Assembly (NCBI GenBank): GCA_030680855.1
Contig: JAUXUN010000070.1
Coordinates: 1-64,000 of the forward strand
Source: Aestuariivirga sp.
Lineage (GTDB): Bacteria > Pseudomonadota > Alphaproteobacteria > Rhizobiales > Aestuariivirgaceae
DNA: 64,000 nt
Reading direction: 5' to 3'
Shown: in pieces, positions 8,153-16,825 of the stretch
Numbering within the stretch: position 1 is the first letter of the stretch
How the letters are laid out: the number at the start of each line of letters is the position of its first letter
Position numbers and translations under genes: made by a program
The notes under the pieces: model-generated
Told to the model about the DNA's origin: nothing
Seen by the model: only the letters and a program-made list of their open reading frames with translations
Database searches by the model: none

Positions 8153-9430
8153 TTATCCGTGTATCATTCCTACATCCCTAAGCTTTGCCACAAGCGCGTC
8201 CTGGTTATTGCTCATCCAACCGGAAACGTCGCCCATTTCGACAATTTTGGCTTTACCTTTCTGCAACTGCACGATGGGCCACCGTCCCATAAGTGCGTTG
8301 TTCACGCCGAACACGTCCTTGCCCCACCATTTGGCATTACCAAAGATCTGTGGGGCCGGGTCCATTTTCTGCAATGCGGCATAAACATCCATCGGATCGA
8401 CACTACCAGCGGCTTCCACTCCCCTCTTCCACACTTCCAGAACGGCGGCATATGTCCAAGACTGCGATGTCCATGTCCCGGGGTAGTTTTTGTTGTATCG
8501 CTCGTAAAATGCAAGTGGATTGGGGAAGTTAATATCTGCCTCACTCAGTCTTGGATCATCAAAGTCCGGAAATAGGAAAATAAATCCCTCCAGGAACTCC
8601 ACACTCGTCTTGTCAATGAGGTGAGCGTAGTTGTCCAAAGTCACCGACATCATCTGACCCCGGAAACCCTGCTGAAACGCCTGCTCGATCATCAGGTTCA
8701 TGAAGTCAGGATATGTCGTGTCGAAGCACAGAATATCCGGCTTCTTGGCAAGCGCCGCCGAAATGATTGGCGCGAAATCGAGCGTTTCAAGCGGGAAACG
8801 CTCATCGTGGACAACTTCGACGCCGTTCTGCTCAAAAGCAAAGCGATATGTTGCCAGCGATGGGACGCCGAGTTCGTCATCCTGCGACAGCAAGGCGGCC
8901 GTCTTGAGACCAGGCTTGCTTTTCACCAGCCAATCTACCGATGGCGGGATATAGAAAGGATGCACTTCGCCGACCGAAAGAAGATAAGGCGACGCCGGCG
9001 ACAAGTCTGTCGTGCACGTAGTTGCCGACAATACCTTTTTTTCCGATAGATACGGCTGAACGGCAATGACAGGGGTGGAGCACAAAAGCGTAACCAGCTG
9101 TACATTGTCCTCCCCCACCATTTTCTTTGCGCCTGTCAGCGCCTTCGAGGCAAGAAACTCATCGTCCCAAACCTCAACCTCGACCATGTAGGTGTCGTCA
9201 CCGACCTTGATCCCGCCAGCTTCGTTCGTGAGTTCGATCCAGGTCCGATAGCCATCATAGGCGGGGACACCCCATCCGGCGGCATCGCCGGTCAGGGGCG
9301 TGATGGCCCCCACCTTAACAATTTTCTCCCCTGCGCGCGCGGCAGGCGGAACACTAACGCCAAGCGTCAATCCCGCTGCGATTCCAGCGCTTCCAGCAAG
9401 AAACTGCCGCCGATCAAACGTATTTTTCAT
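8153..9430 (-). CDS. Periplasmic substrate-binding protein of the LivJ/amide-urea type
   Basis: 425 residues beginning MKNTFDRRQFLAGSAG, a twin-arginine-style signal followed by a hydrophobic stretch and an ARA-like cleavage site near residue 33. The mature protein starts VKVGAITPLTGDAAGWG, the usual opening of type I periplasmic-binding folds (Peripla_BP_6). It should capture a small branched or amide-like ligand for LivH/LivM. It is the first gene of the minus-strand unit binding protein - livH - livM - aldehyde dehydrogenase. The upstream region shares a short motif with the GntR gene region (see 9478-9490), so co-regulation with the mutase operon is possible. Confidence 0.9.
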   Translation of the reverse strand: MKNTFDRRQFLAGSAGIAAGLTLGVSVPPAARAGEKIVKVGAITPLTGDAAGWGVPAYDGYRTWIELTNEAGGIKVGDDTYMVEVEVWDDEFLASKALTGAKKMVGEDNVQLVTLLCSTPVIAVQPYLSEKKVLSATTCTTDLSPASPYLLSVGEVHPFYIPPSVDWLVKSKPGLKTAALLSQDDELGVPSLATYRFAFEQNGVEVVHDERFPLETLDFAPIISAALAKKPDILCFDTTYPDFMNLMIEQAFQQGFRGQMMSVTLDNYAHLIDKTSVEFLEGFIFLFPDFDDPRLSEADINFPNPLAFYERYNKNYPGTWTSQSWTYAAVLEVWKRGVEAAGSVDPMDVYAALQKMDPAPQIFGNAKWWGKDVFGVNNALMGRWPIVQLQKGKAKIVEMGDVSGWMSNNQDALVAKLRDVGMIHG

Positions 9431-9477
9431 CGCAAATCTCCCGTTCTTGATTACTTCTTCCCGTATGGAACACAGTT

Positions 9478-9490
9478 ATTGCATTCATTG
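9478..9490. promoter_or_regulatory. Possible GntR-type site upstream of the binding-protein gene
   Basis: TTATTGCATTCAT lies 48 bases before the binding-protein start. It agrees at nine of ten positions with ATTGCATACA, the reverse complement of a repeat next to the gntR gene at 28927-28936. A TTCGTATAC motif follows closely. Matching by eye only. Confidence 0.3.
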
Positions 9491-9612
9491 TTCGTATACA
9501 CTAATACATATTGCGGGTCGTTCGTCAATAGCGTTGGCAGCTGCAGTGCCCCGCATGCGATAGAAATCTTCCGGTCTATCGGCGGCACCCACGGGACATA
9601 GGAGCATCTTGG

Positions 9613-10350
9613 ATGAAACGAATTCTGACGATACTGAATGTAGATGATGCCCCGCCGGGGCTTATCGGGGAAAGGATTCGCTCTCATTCTGGAGAGTGCA
9701 TCGAGATCAACCCCCATAAGGGCGGCACCCTGCCGAAAAGCCCGGGTGGCTATGATGGCCTTATAATCTTGGGTGGCCCGATGAGCGTCGCCGATCCTGC
9801 TTTCGCGAATGTGTTTGAACCTATGGCGGCGCTAGTCAGGGCCTTCCACGCCGATCGGACGCCAGTCATGGGGCTGTGCCTCGGGTCTCAGCTCATTGCG
9901 AAGGCTTTTGGCCAAACCGTTCAACCACATCGGCAATTGCAGTTCGGTTTCAAGAAATTAGAAATCACTGATGAAGGGAAGTCAGACCCCTTGCTGGAAG
10001 GCTTGGATACACCGCAGACCGCGTTCGTTCATCACCTTGACACATACGACCTGCCGGATGGGGCAGTCCTTCTCATGTCCGAACGCGATACTCTGTGCCA
10101 CACATTCAGGGTGGGACAATCGACGTATGCGCTTCAAAGTCACCCGGAGGCAACGGCAAATATTATCCGGGGCTGGATGAAGCGCACGGAGGCCGGCGTG
10201 CGGCAAAAGTTGGGACGGCGTGGCGAAGAACTCATCGAATCGCTTGAAGACGACTTTATCAGCGAACTGCCGAAAGCATCGCGATTTGCCGAGTCGATTG
10301 CGGATCGGTGGTTTTCACTTGTCGAGCGCCGCGCGGCGGAAGTTATTTAG
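9613..10350 (+). CDS. Class I glutamine amidotransferase (GMP-synthase-like domain)
   Basis: 245 residues from ATG 9613, with GGAG eight bases upstream. The nucleophile Cys89 lies in GLCLGSQ and the partner His/Glu in QSHPEA near residue 178, so the triad is intact. Stand-alone proteins of this type hydrolyse glutamine or gamma-glutamyl amides. Because the window also encodes a glutamine-synthetase-like ligase at 29175, a role in cleaving a gamma-glutamyl amide intermediate is conceivable but unproven. It is divergent from the binding-protein gene, with about 180 bases between them, and is followed immediately by an IS5 remnant. Confidence 0.85.
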   Translation: MKRILTILNVDDAPPGLIGERIRSHSGECIEINPHKGGTLPKSPGGYDGLIILGGPMSVADPAFANVFEPMAALVRAFHADRTPVMGLCLGSQLIAKAFGQTVQPHRQLQFGFKKLEITDEGKSDPLLEGLDTPQTAFVHHLDTYDLPDGAVLLMSERDTLCHTFRVGQSTYALQSHPEATANIIRGWMKRTEAGVRQKLGRRGEELIESLEDDFISELPKASRFAESIADRWFSLVERRAAEVI

Positions 10351-10803
10351 CAGGCTGCTGAAAGCTCTCGAATGTTTTGAGTTTTGATGATTGCGTGTGT
10401 TTTGGAGCCACGGAGTGATTTCCGATGCGCGAGGATGAAAAGGGGCCGGAAGGTTTGTCTTCTATGAGCGAATTGTGGCGGACCACCCACTGCGGGCGGT
10501 CCGGGAGCAGGCGGAGGAAATTCTTGCCACCACGTCTGGGAAGTTCCAGGCGCTGTATTCTGGCACAGGGAGAAGCGCTCCAACGCGAGCCATACCACGG
10601 GAATCGCCGAGCGTGACGCGGCTTTTCGGATGATCGACCGCACCCGCAAGGTGACGCCGCACATCGCCATCGACCGCCGCGCTAGCAAGACCGGTGGTTG
10701 CACAAAACCGCCGTCGATATACGCCGCATCCACAGAACATGTCAGCGTACATCACGCAAACTTACGGAACCCAGAAATCACCAGAATTTTTGAGTTCTTC
10801 AGC
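10351..10803 (+). mobile_element. Internally deleted IS5-family remnant
   Basis: Fragments of an IS5-type transposase can be read on the plus strand: FYERIVADHPLRAVREQAEE with ATTSGKFQALYS at about 10463-10560, then a piece like RKVTPHIAIDRRASKTG at about 10645-10695. Most of the catalytic part is gone. The ends carry an imperfect inverted repeat (GCTGCTGAAAGCTC near 10355 against GAGTTCTTCAGC near 10792), the kind of terminus seen in IS5 relatives. It sits between the amidotransferase and the thiolase operon. Confidence 0.6.
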
Positions 10804-10823
10804 TACACAGGAGGGAGCAGATC

Positions 10824-12008
10824 ATGTACAATCCAGTGGTCATTTTGGGTGCGAAGCGGACGCCAATCGACAGTTTCATGGGCACGTTCTCTTCACTTTC
10901 GGCAAGCGATCTCGGCGCCATCGCCATACGCGCTGCTGTCGCAGAATCGGCAATCGACGCGGCGCGAATCGAAAGAGCCGTGATGGGCTGCGTGTTGGCT
11001 GCGGGGCAAGGGCAGGCACCGGCCCGGCAGGCTGCGATCAAGGCCGGACTTCCGCTGGCAACCGGGGCCGTGACCGTCAACAAGATGTGCGGTTCCGGCA
11101 TGCAGGCCGTGATGGACGTTCATGATGCGCTGGTAGCCCAATCGGTGGAGATTGCCGTTGCAGGCGGTATGGAGAGCATGACCGGTGCGCCCTTTCTATT
11201 GCCCCGCCACCGACAGGGTCAGCGCATGGGACATGATGAGGTGAAGGATTCGATGTTCCTTGACGGACTCGAGGACGCCTATGAGCCGGGCAAGCTGATG
11301 GGCGCCTTTGTCGAAGCCATGGCACACGAATATCAGTTCACGCGAGAGGCGCAGGACGACTATGCCATCGAGAGCCTGACGCGGGCGCGGCAAGCCACGG
11401 CCTCTGGCGCGTTCGCGGCGGAAATCGCTCCAGTATCCGTCGCGAGCCGCGATGGCGAGACAACTGTCACCGACGATGCACGGCCCGGCCGTGCCAAGCC
11501 CGACCGGATCCGCGCTCTGAAACCCGCATTCGCGCCCGGCGGCACGATAACCGCTGCGAATGCCTCATCGATCTCGGATGGCGCAGCGGCCCTGGTGTTG
11601 TGCCGCGAGGAGAAGGCCACGTTGACTGGGGCGAGACCGCTGGCTCGGATAGCCGCCCATGCTACGGTCGCCATGGAGCCCGCCCACTTTGCCGTTGCGC
11701 CGGTTCCCGCCATCCGTACCGTGCTTGCAAAGGCGGGATGGGAGATGAACGATGTCGATCTGTTCGAGGTCAACGAAGCCTTCGCGGCAGTTGCAATGAT
11801 TGCCATGCGTGACCTCGGAATTGTCCACGAGAAGCTCAACGTCAACGGGGGCGCATGTGCCCTGGGGCATCCCATCGGCGCCTCAGGAGCTCGGATCATC
11901 GTGACTCTCATAGAAGCGTTGCGAGCACGCAGACTGCGGCGCGGCATCGCGAGCGTCTGCATCGGCGGCGGCGAGGCAACTGCAATCGCACTGGAGTTGG
12001 TGAAATGA
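10824..12008 (+). CDS. Acetyl-CoA acyltransferase (thiolase)
   Basis: 394 residues, standard thiolase length, starting at ATG 10824 after a strong AGGAGGGAG. The acylated Cys89 is in NKMCGSGMQ, the His motif is GGACALGHPIGASGARI and the second Cys is in CIGGGEATA; all catalytic parts are present. Thiolases cleave 3-ketoacyl-CoA or condense acetyl-CoA. The stop overlaps the next ATG (ATGA), coupling it to a 3-hydroxyacyl-CoA-dehydrogenase-like SDR. The pair would carry out the last two steps of a beta-oxidation-type pathway, fitting the island's acyl-CoA theme. Confidence 0.92.
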   Translation: MYNPVVILGAKRTPIDSFMGTFSSLSASDLGAIAIRAAVAESAIDAARIERAVMGCVLAAGQGQAPARQAAIKAGLPLATGAVTVNKMCGSGMQAVMDVHDALVAQSVEIAVAGGMESMTGAPFLLPRHRQGQRMGHDEVKDSMFLDGLEDAYEPGKLMGAFVEAMAHEYQFTREAQDDYAIESLTRARQATASGAFAAEIAPVSVASRDGETTVTDDARPGRAKPDRIRALKPAFAPGGTITAANASSISDGAAALVLCREEKATLTGARPLARIAAHATVAMEPAHFAVAPVPAIRTVLAKAGWEMNDVDLFEVNEAFAAVAMIAMRDLGIVHEKLNVNGGACALGHPIGASGARIIVTLIEALRARRLRRGIASVCIGGGEATAIALELVK

Positions 12009-12787
12009 AACTCGATTCCACTATCTCGGCGGTGGTCACGGGCGGTGCATCCGGCCTTGGGGCTGCGACGGCGAAGGCTCTTGCTGCGCATGGCGTGCGT
12101 GTCGCGATCTTCGATCTGAGCGGCGAGGCGGCCCGCGAGGTCGCGTCGGAGATCGGCGGAGTGGCCGCAACGGTCGATGTAACCTCCGACGACAGTGTCA
12201 GTGCAGGGTTTCTGGCCGCCCGTGCGGCCCATGGGCAGGAGCGTATCCTCGTTAATTGCGCCGGTATCGTCGGCGGTGCGCGAACGATCGCACGGGACCG
12301 CGAGACAGGCCAAATCAGTCATGCGCGTCTGGACTCATTCGAGCAAATCATCCGCGTCAATTTGATCGGCACTTATCGCTGCCTCTCAAAATCCGCGGCA
12401 GGTATGGCGGAGCTATTACCGCTCGGCGATGACGAGCGCGGCGTGATCATCAACACAGCGTCGATCGCGGCGACCGACGGGCAGATTGGTCAGGCTGCCT
12501 ATGCCGCGTCAAAGGCCGGCGTCGTGGGATTGGCGCTTCCGGTGGCGCGCGATCTCGCCGGCGATTGCATCAGGGTCAATACGATTTTGCCCGGCGTCAT
12601 CGGGACGCCGATGATGGCCGGCATTCCCCAAGGTATCAAGGAAAGGCTTGAAGACGCCGTGCCGTTTCCGAAGCGTCTGGGGCGGCCGGAAGAATTCGCC
12701 AGCCTCGTGTTAGAGATCTGCCGCAATCCCTATCTGAACGCGGCATCCATAAGGCTCGATGGCGCGATCAGGATGGCAGCGCGTTGA
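12005..12787 (+). CDS. SDR-family 3-hydroxyacyl-CoA dehydrogenase (type II, HSD10-like)
   Basis: 260 residues from ATG 12005, which overlaps the thiolase stop by four bases; a longer frame from 11855 lies inside the thiolase and is rejected. TGGASGLG is the NAD-binding glycine motif, NCAGI the structural motif and YAASK the catalytic Tyr-Lys. The sequence around ERGVIINTASIAATDGQIGQ and the C-terminal PFPKRLGRPEEFASLV is characteristic of type II 3-hydroxyacyl-CoA dehydrogenases. It would oxidise a 3-hydroxyacyl-CoA to the ketone cleaved by its thiolase neighbour. Confidence 0.88.
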   Translation: MKLDSTISAVVTGGASGLGAATAKALAAHGVRVAIFDLSGEAAREVASEIGGVAATVDVTSDDSVSAGFLAARAAHGQERILVNCAGIVGGARTIARDRETGQISHARLDSFEQIIRVNLIGTYRCLSKSAAGMAELLPLGDDERGVIINTASIAATDGQIGQAAYAASKAGVVGLALPVARDLAGDCIRVNTILPGVIGTPMMAGIPQGIKERLEDAVPFPKRLGRPEEFASLVLEICRNPYLNAASIRLDGAIRMAAR

Positions 12788-13125
12788 AGCGGGCCAACTC
12801 CTTTTCTGCCGTGTCGCGGCGGGCTTGGAAGGCCGAGTCATCGCCATTCTGGAATCAGATTTCACCCTTCATCTCTCCTCCTCTGGAAGCTTAACCCAAC
12901 TGCCACCGGACGTTTGGTCCATTTCATCGCTGCCTTCCGAGGCGAAGTCGATGCCTGAAGCAGTATTCCGGTAATGGAGTTGTCCGATAACGCAGCCGAA
13001 AGCGAATTCACTACAAGCCTTGCCATCGAAAGCAATGTAAGCAGGCTGCATCATGCCGGGGAAGTTCTTGTCCCGCTATGCCATCTCGACGATCCGCCAA
13101 TTGCTGCTCAAAGGTGCTGCCTTTG
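12788..13125. other. Gene-free spacer before an IS5 remnant
   Basis: No supported gene. A 61-residue minus-strand frame (12869-13054) contains an acidic segment (SEGSDEMDQTSGG) that faintly resembles small rhizobial hypothetical proteins, but there is no start signal and it is probably a remnant. Confidence 0.4.
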
Positions 13126-13697
13126 TCATGTCGGCGCCTTCAGGAGTTTCGGGACGCGGATGAGGTTGTAGGCGGCGATGGCGAAGGTGAAGATGGCTTT
13201 GACTTTGCCAAGTGCACGGACCTTGACCCTGGCAATGCCGCCGTTGGTCTTGGCCAGCCAAAGATTTCCTCAATACGCTTGCGGGCCTTGAGGCTTACTG
13301 CGTAGCCCGGATGACTGGTGGTGCGGCCAGCGACGGCGGCTTTGCGCAACCAACCGGTCTTGCTGACGCGGTCATCGATGGCGATGTGCGGTATCACCTT
13401 GCGGGTGCGCAAGGCCGTCACGATGCTTTCGACATCGAGCAGCTTGTCGGCGGCCAAGGAGACGCGGTGGCCCTGTGGTGCGTGGCAGTCGATGAGCGCC
13501 AATGCCGTGTCCCCTTCGGCCGTGGCGGTGGCATGACTGACATCGGCCCCGACCGCGAGCCCGTTGCGGTTTCCATCGAGGCATGGCCGGTGAGGCACAG
13601 GCGGCTCTCCCGGTCAGAGCCCTTGCGGAATATCCGGGCAACGGGATCGGTTGTAGGGGCGTGGGTCTCGGTGGAGTGTTTCTTCTTGTAAATGACC
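13126..13697 (-). pseudogene. IS5-family transposase, frameshifted C-terminal half
   Basis: Three frames must be joined: HAPTTDPVARIFRKGSDRES, then GLAVGADVSHATATAEGDTA through RKVIPHIAIDDRVSKTGW and KRIEEIFGW, then KTNGGIARVKVRALGKVKA to a stop at 13126-13128. One frameshift lies near 13570 and one near 13258, where GGCTGGCCAAGACC lacks a base. The N-terminal third is absent. The spacing is that of IS5 DDE transposases. It is related to, but distinct from, the remnant at 10351. Confidence 0.75.
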
Positions 13698-13859
13698 GCC
13701 ATCCCCTTCCTCCTCAGGGCGTGAAGCTTCTCAGAATTGACAGTGTGATGCAGCCAGCAGCAGTACGCACCGCGACCTGGGCGCGGCTTTGGCAAACTCC
13801 GAACGAGTCTGCGCTCAGCGCGATTGCACATGAGCATTTGCTTGGCGCAACCCTCCAAA

Positions 13860-13949
13860 CGACCTGCGATGATCTCATTCCTCCGCTCTTCCGATTCCAG
13901 CTACGTCACCGGGCAGACCTTCAGCGTGAGCGGCGGACTTACGATGGTG
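13860..13949 (+). pseudogene. SDR dehydrogenase, C-terminal scrap
   Basis: Thirty residues reading ISFLRSSDSSYVTGQTFSVS followed by GGLTMV match the conserved end of classical SDRs (FLLSDDASYVTGQTFVVDGG). The rest of the gene is missing, apparently displaced by the IS5 remnant to its left. It is not the end of the SDR at 12005, which has its own C-terminus. Confidence 0.5.
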
Positions 13950-14015
13950 TTAAGGCTCAGGATGAGCCGATGCTATTTCCATAGCCACAACTATGGAAAA
14001 GCGTCTGTCGGCTTG

Positions 14016-14501
14016 TTATTTTCGTCTTATGCCTATCCGGCTGCCGACCCAAGCAGGCACCCCAAGATCGCGGTGGGAGTTTTTGTAACTTACGAGAATT
14101 GCGCTGACGCTCGGAGAAAATGGCAAGGATCGCGGCACGCCTGCCGCATCCCGGTGCACATGCATCAGAAGTTGTTCACTCCGTGCAAGGTCTTCTCCCG
14201 ACAAGTCATCGACCATCCTCAGACATGTATGGAACCTCTTGGCGTCGACATCTAACATCTGCTGCAGAACATGAAACTTCTGTTCCTTGTGGCATTCGCG
14301 CAGGTAGGTGATACGGATATCGATCGTATAGATAGTGTTCGCGGTCTCTTTCCTGTACCGCTCATCGATACCGATTATGTCCATGAATGCTGTCAGCGTA
14401 TCGCTGAACACTATCGCAAAGGCATAATCAGCCATATGCCCATTATAATCAACCCAGTCCTCTTTGACTGTTCCTGAAAGTATTCTAGTTAATTTTGTCA
14501 A
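14016..14501 (-). CDS. Hot-dog thioesterase, betainyl-CoA-thioesterase-like
   Basis: 161 residues if started at TTG 14501, which is preceded by a perfect AGGAGG (14508-14513) at six bases. A longer frame starting at ATG 14534 reads MKLQWQV from the terminal repeat of an inserted IS, so that start is an artefact. The motif WVDYNGHMADYAFAIVFSD is the 4HBT-type hot-dog signature seen in thioesterases next to carnitine dehydrogenase. It would hydrolyse a short or betainyl CoA ester. No carnitine dehydrogenase is present here, so the specificity is a guess. The promoter has been separated from the gene by the IS. Confidence 0.7.
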   Translation of the reverse strand: MTKLTRILSGTVKEDWVDYNGHMADYAFAIVFSDTLTAFMDIIGIDERYRKETANTIYTIDIRITYLRECHKEQKFHVLQQMLDVDAKRFHTCLRMVDDLSGEDLARSEQLLMHVHRDAAGVPRSLPFSPSVSAILVSYKNSHRDLGVPAWVGSRIGIRRK

Positions 14502-14512
14502 ACTAGGCCTCC

Positions 14513-14965
14513 TGACCTGCCACTGAAGTTTCATCCGGTGGCTATTAGAGTCTCTAGCGGTTGTATGCCCGTTTGGGCGGTGTGAGCAACAGGCCGGAAC
14601 GCGGAGCCGTCAGTGAGCGCAGCGTAAAAGCCTGTTGCGGTGAGCTTGGCAGCGAAGGCGGCCGGTGTCTGATAGGCCAATGCCGAGTGTGGCCTTATGG
14701 TGTTTTAGTCATCAACTCATGCGACGATGACCTGCTTTGCATGATCGAGACTGAAGAATAGTGTCTCGTTCAGAAGGTCGTCACGCATCTGGCTTCCGAG
14801 ATGCCGTGCTTGCGGGCCAGATCGCCCGCCCTCGCGCCGGCCTCATGCTCCCGCAGAACCCCAATGATCTGTTCTTCCGTAAACCGCTTCCGCTTCATTG
14901 TCCGTCTCCTTCCAGAGGCCGGACTTTAATAAATCCTTTCGGATGAAATCTTCAGTGGCAGGTCA
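14513..14965 (-). mobile_element. IS3-family element with intact terminal repeats and a large internal deletion
   Basis: Both ends carry a 25-base inverted repeat beginning TGACCTGCCACTGAAG (14513-14537 and the complement of 14941-14965), with one base difference. Between them, minus-strand OrfA begins at 14898 (MKRKRFTEEQIIGVLREHEA) but runs out after HGISEA, joined directly to the OrfB C-terminus (FSLDHAKQVIVA, stop, NTIRPHSALAYQTPAAF). About 1 kb including the DDE core is missing. It could still be moved in trans by a related transposase. No target-site duplication is visible. Confidence 0.8.
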
Positions 14966-15011
14966 ACAGGGCTAAACCAAGCCAAATCGGCGGCGCTGTT
15001 CAGCCGAGTCG

Positions 15012-15155
15012 CTGGGTGCTCGAGCGCTTTTCACCTGGATCAACCATAGCAGGCGCCTAGCAAAGGACTTCGAGACGACTATCGACTAGGCCCGCGCCTT
15101 CCAATATGCTGCATCCGTCATGATCTTCGTCCGCCATCTGGCACGATCAACATGA
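15012..15155 (+). pseudogene. IS5-family (IS427/IS1031-like) transposase, C-terminal remnant
   Basis: The plus strand reads RWVLER, then after a frameshift FTWINHSRRLAKDFETTID, a TAG, and ARAFQYAASVMIFVRHLARS to the stop at 15153. This is the usual C-terminal region of IS5-type transposases (RTFAWL..RRLAKDFE). It is a dead fragment between the IS3 remnant and the adenosyltransferase gene. Confidence 0.65.
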
Positions 15156-15230
15156 CTTTTGATGCTGCTCCCAGAAACGAGTAGCTTGACTCCCCTCTCC
15201 CGCTAGAGGAGAAGGTGAAGGTGAGGAAAT

Positions 15231-15809
15231 ATGGTCGTTCTCAATCGCATCTACACCCGCACCGGCGACACGGGCGAAACCGCACTTGGCTCCGGCAAGC
15301 GCGTCTCCAAGGCGCATCTGCGCATTCAGGCCTATGGCACGGTGGACGAGACCAACAGCGTGCTCGGCATGGCCCGGCTCCACACTACCGACATGCCAAC
15401 GCTCGATGCTATGCTGGATCGCATCCAGAATGAGCTCTTCGACTTGGGCGCCGATCTCTGCGTGCCCGATACTGGCAAGGACCTGGGCTATGAACCCTTG
15501 CGCATCCTGCCCAAGCAATACGTGCGCATCGAAGCCGAGATCGACGGGCTGAATGCCGAACTGAGTCCCCTGCGCTCCTTCGTGCTGCCGGGCGGACATC
15601 CCGCAGCCGCGCATCTCCATCTCGCCCGCACCGTCTGCCGCCGTGCCGAGCGCCTCATCGTTGAACTCGCCTCGCATGACGGCGAGCATGTGAGCGAGGG
15701 CGCCATCGCCTATATCAACCGGCTGTCGGATTTCTTCTTCGTTGCCAGCCGCTGGGCTAATGCCAGAATCTCCGGCGATGTCCTCTGGGTGCCCGGAAAA
15801 ACCCGCTGA
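15231..15809 (+). CDS. PduO-type ATP:cob(I)alamin adenosyltransferase
   Basis: 192 residues, full length for the family. Signatures are the N-terminal ATP motif YTRTGDTGETALGSG, YGTVDETNSVLG, FVLPGGHPAAAHLHLARTVCRRAER and YINRLSDFFFVASR. It transfers the adenosyl group of ATP to cob(I)alamin to make coenzyme B12, which the mutase in this window requires. Codon use is GC-rich like the core genes to the right, so it may be an original chromosomal gene isolated among IS debris. A second, more divergent copy lies at 35515. The 75 bases upstream hold no clear promoter. Confidence 0.93.
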   Translation: MVVLNRIYTRTGDTGETALGSGKRVSKAHLRIQAYGTVDETNSVLGMARLHTTDMPTLDAMLDRIQNELFDLGADLCVPDTGKDLGYEPLRILPKQYVRIEAEIDGLNAELSPLRSFVLPGGHPAAAHLHLARTVCRRAERLIVELASHDGEHVSEGAIAYINRLSDFFFVASRWANARISGDVLWVPGKTR

Positions 15810-16116
15810 TGTTCATCCCTTGCCCGACAACACGCCGCTCCGGGTTGTCCGTTTCCAGTTTGCCACCATCTCAATCATCGCTGCCAACGTGGTGCTGTAC
15901 TTGAATCAGAAAGGCTCTAGTCCCGTATTTTTTGGCGAATTGATATCTATGACATTCCGAGTTCAGGCAATCGATTTGAAATAAAATGCAAGGCATGGCA
16001 GATGTGATTTCGAGAAGTCCGCCCGGAGAGACCAGTGGCGTCGCGCCCCACATCTTTGCAGTCTCACCGGAATTGGATCCATTGATCTAACTAACCATCA
16101 TAAACGAGAATATTGG
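15810..16116. other. Gene-free spacer
   Basis: I see no gene, RNA or clear repeat here. The sequence becomes visibly more AT-rich after about 15840. Confidence 0.4.
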
Positions 16117-16626
16117 GTGGCACACAGTCAGAAAATAGATGTTCAGTGGGATTGGACTACTTCTCAAGGAGAGATCCGGCGTCATGCCCAGATACTGATT
16201 GCGACCACATGCCTTGGAAGTCTTTTGCGCATTGTGAACGAAGGGAATAAAGTAAATCTTGAAGCGCGAATTGTGGCTGGGGTGGCAACTCAACTCCTCT
16301 ATGAGCCAAACAAAGTGGCAGGATCAGTCTTTTGCGTTGAATATGGTATACTGGACCATCGCTGGCCGCACATAAGAATGGCTCTATCTGTGGGCGCGGC
16401 CAATCAAGATGTACGGCTCCTGTTGGCACTTATTAGGGCAGAAGCGCAAAATGAAGGTACCCTGAATGAAAGACGGGCGCTGAGTGGGGTTGCTCGGTCA
16501 CGGATGCTGAACTGGAGCGGCGAAAATCAAAATGAGATAGGACCACTTTTGTCCCATGTTCCGCTGCCGACGACACGCTCGTTGAATGACAAGGTAACTT
16601 GGACCTTTTTGGGAACTGATTCGTAG
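16117..16626 (+). CDS. Hypothetical protein, doubtful
   Basis: A 169-residue frame from GTG 16117 with no clear ribosome site. It has a plausible mix of residues and a mid-region that could be helical (TCLGSLLRIVNEGNKVNLEA), but no domain I know and no membrane or signal segment. It stands alone between the adenosyltransferase and the convergent ferredoxin reductase. The spacer that follows, 16627-16825, has nothing recognisable. It could be a real accessory gene or a chance frame. Confidence 0.3.
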   Translation: MAHSQKIDVQWDWTTSQGEIRRHAQILIATTCLGSLLRIVNEGNKVNLEARIVAGVATQLLYEPNKVAGSVFCVEYGILDHRWPHIRMALSVGAANQDVRLLLALIRAEAQNEGTLNERRALSGVARSRMLNWSGENQNEIGPLLSHVPLPTTRSLNDKVTWTFLGTDS

Positions 16627-16825
16627 TCGCCTGTTCTTTAGTCGGTCGAGAACTATTCCTAACCCATTGATTTTGGAGTCTGGTTGCAGGCTTCCGAGAT
16701 TTCGATTTTGCAGGAATGCGTAGGATTGATGGTAGTTTCCTGGCAAATTCGATTTTCGATTGGGTGATCCAAGGTTCAGGCTTGGAGCATTTTCCGCACC
16801 CTGCCAACCTCAAACTGTGGAGAAT

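Noticed and set aside
11360-12322. 320-codon minus-strand frame across the thiolase/SDR junction
   Set aside because: Antisense to two well-supported coupled genes; no domain and no start signal.
12869-13054. 61-codon minus-strand frame with an acidic segment
   Set aside because: A faint resemblance to small rhizobial proteins, but no start signal and flanked by IS debris.
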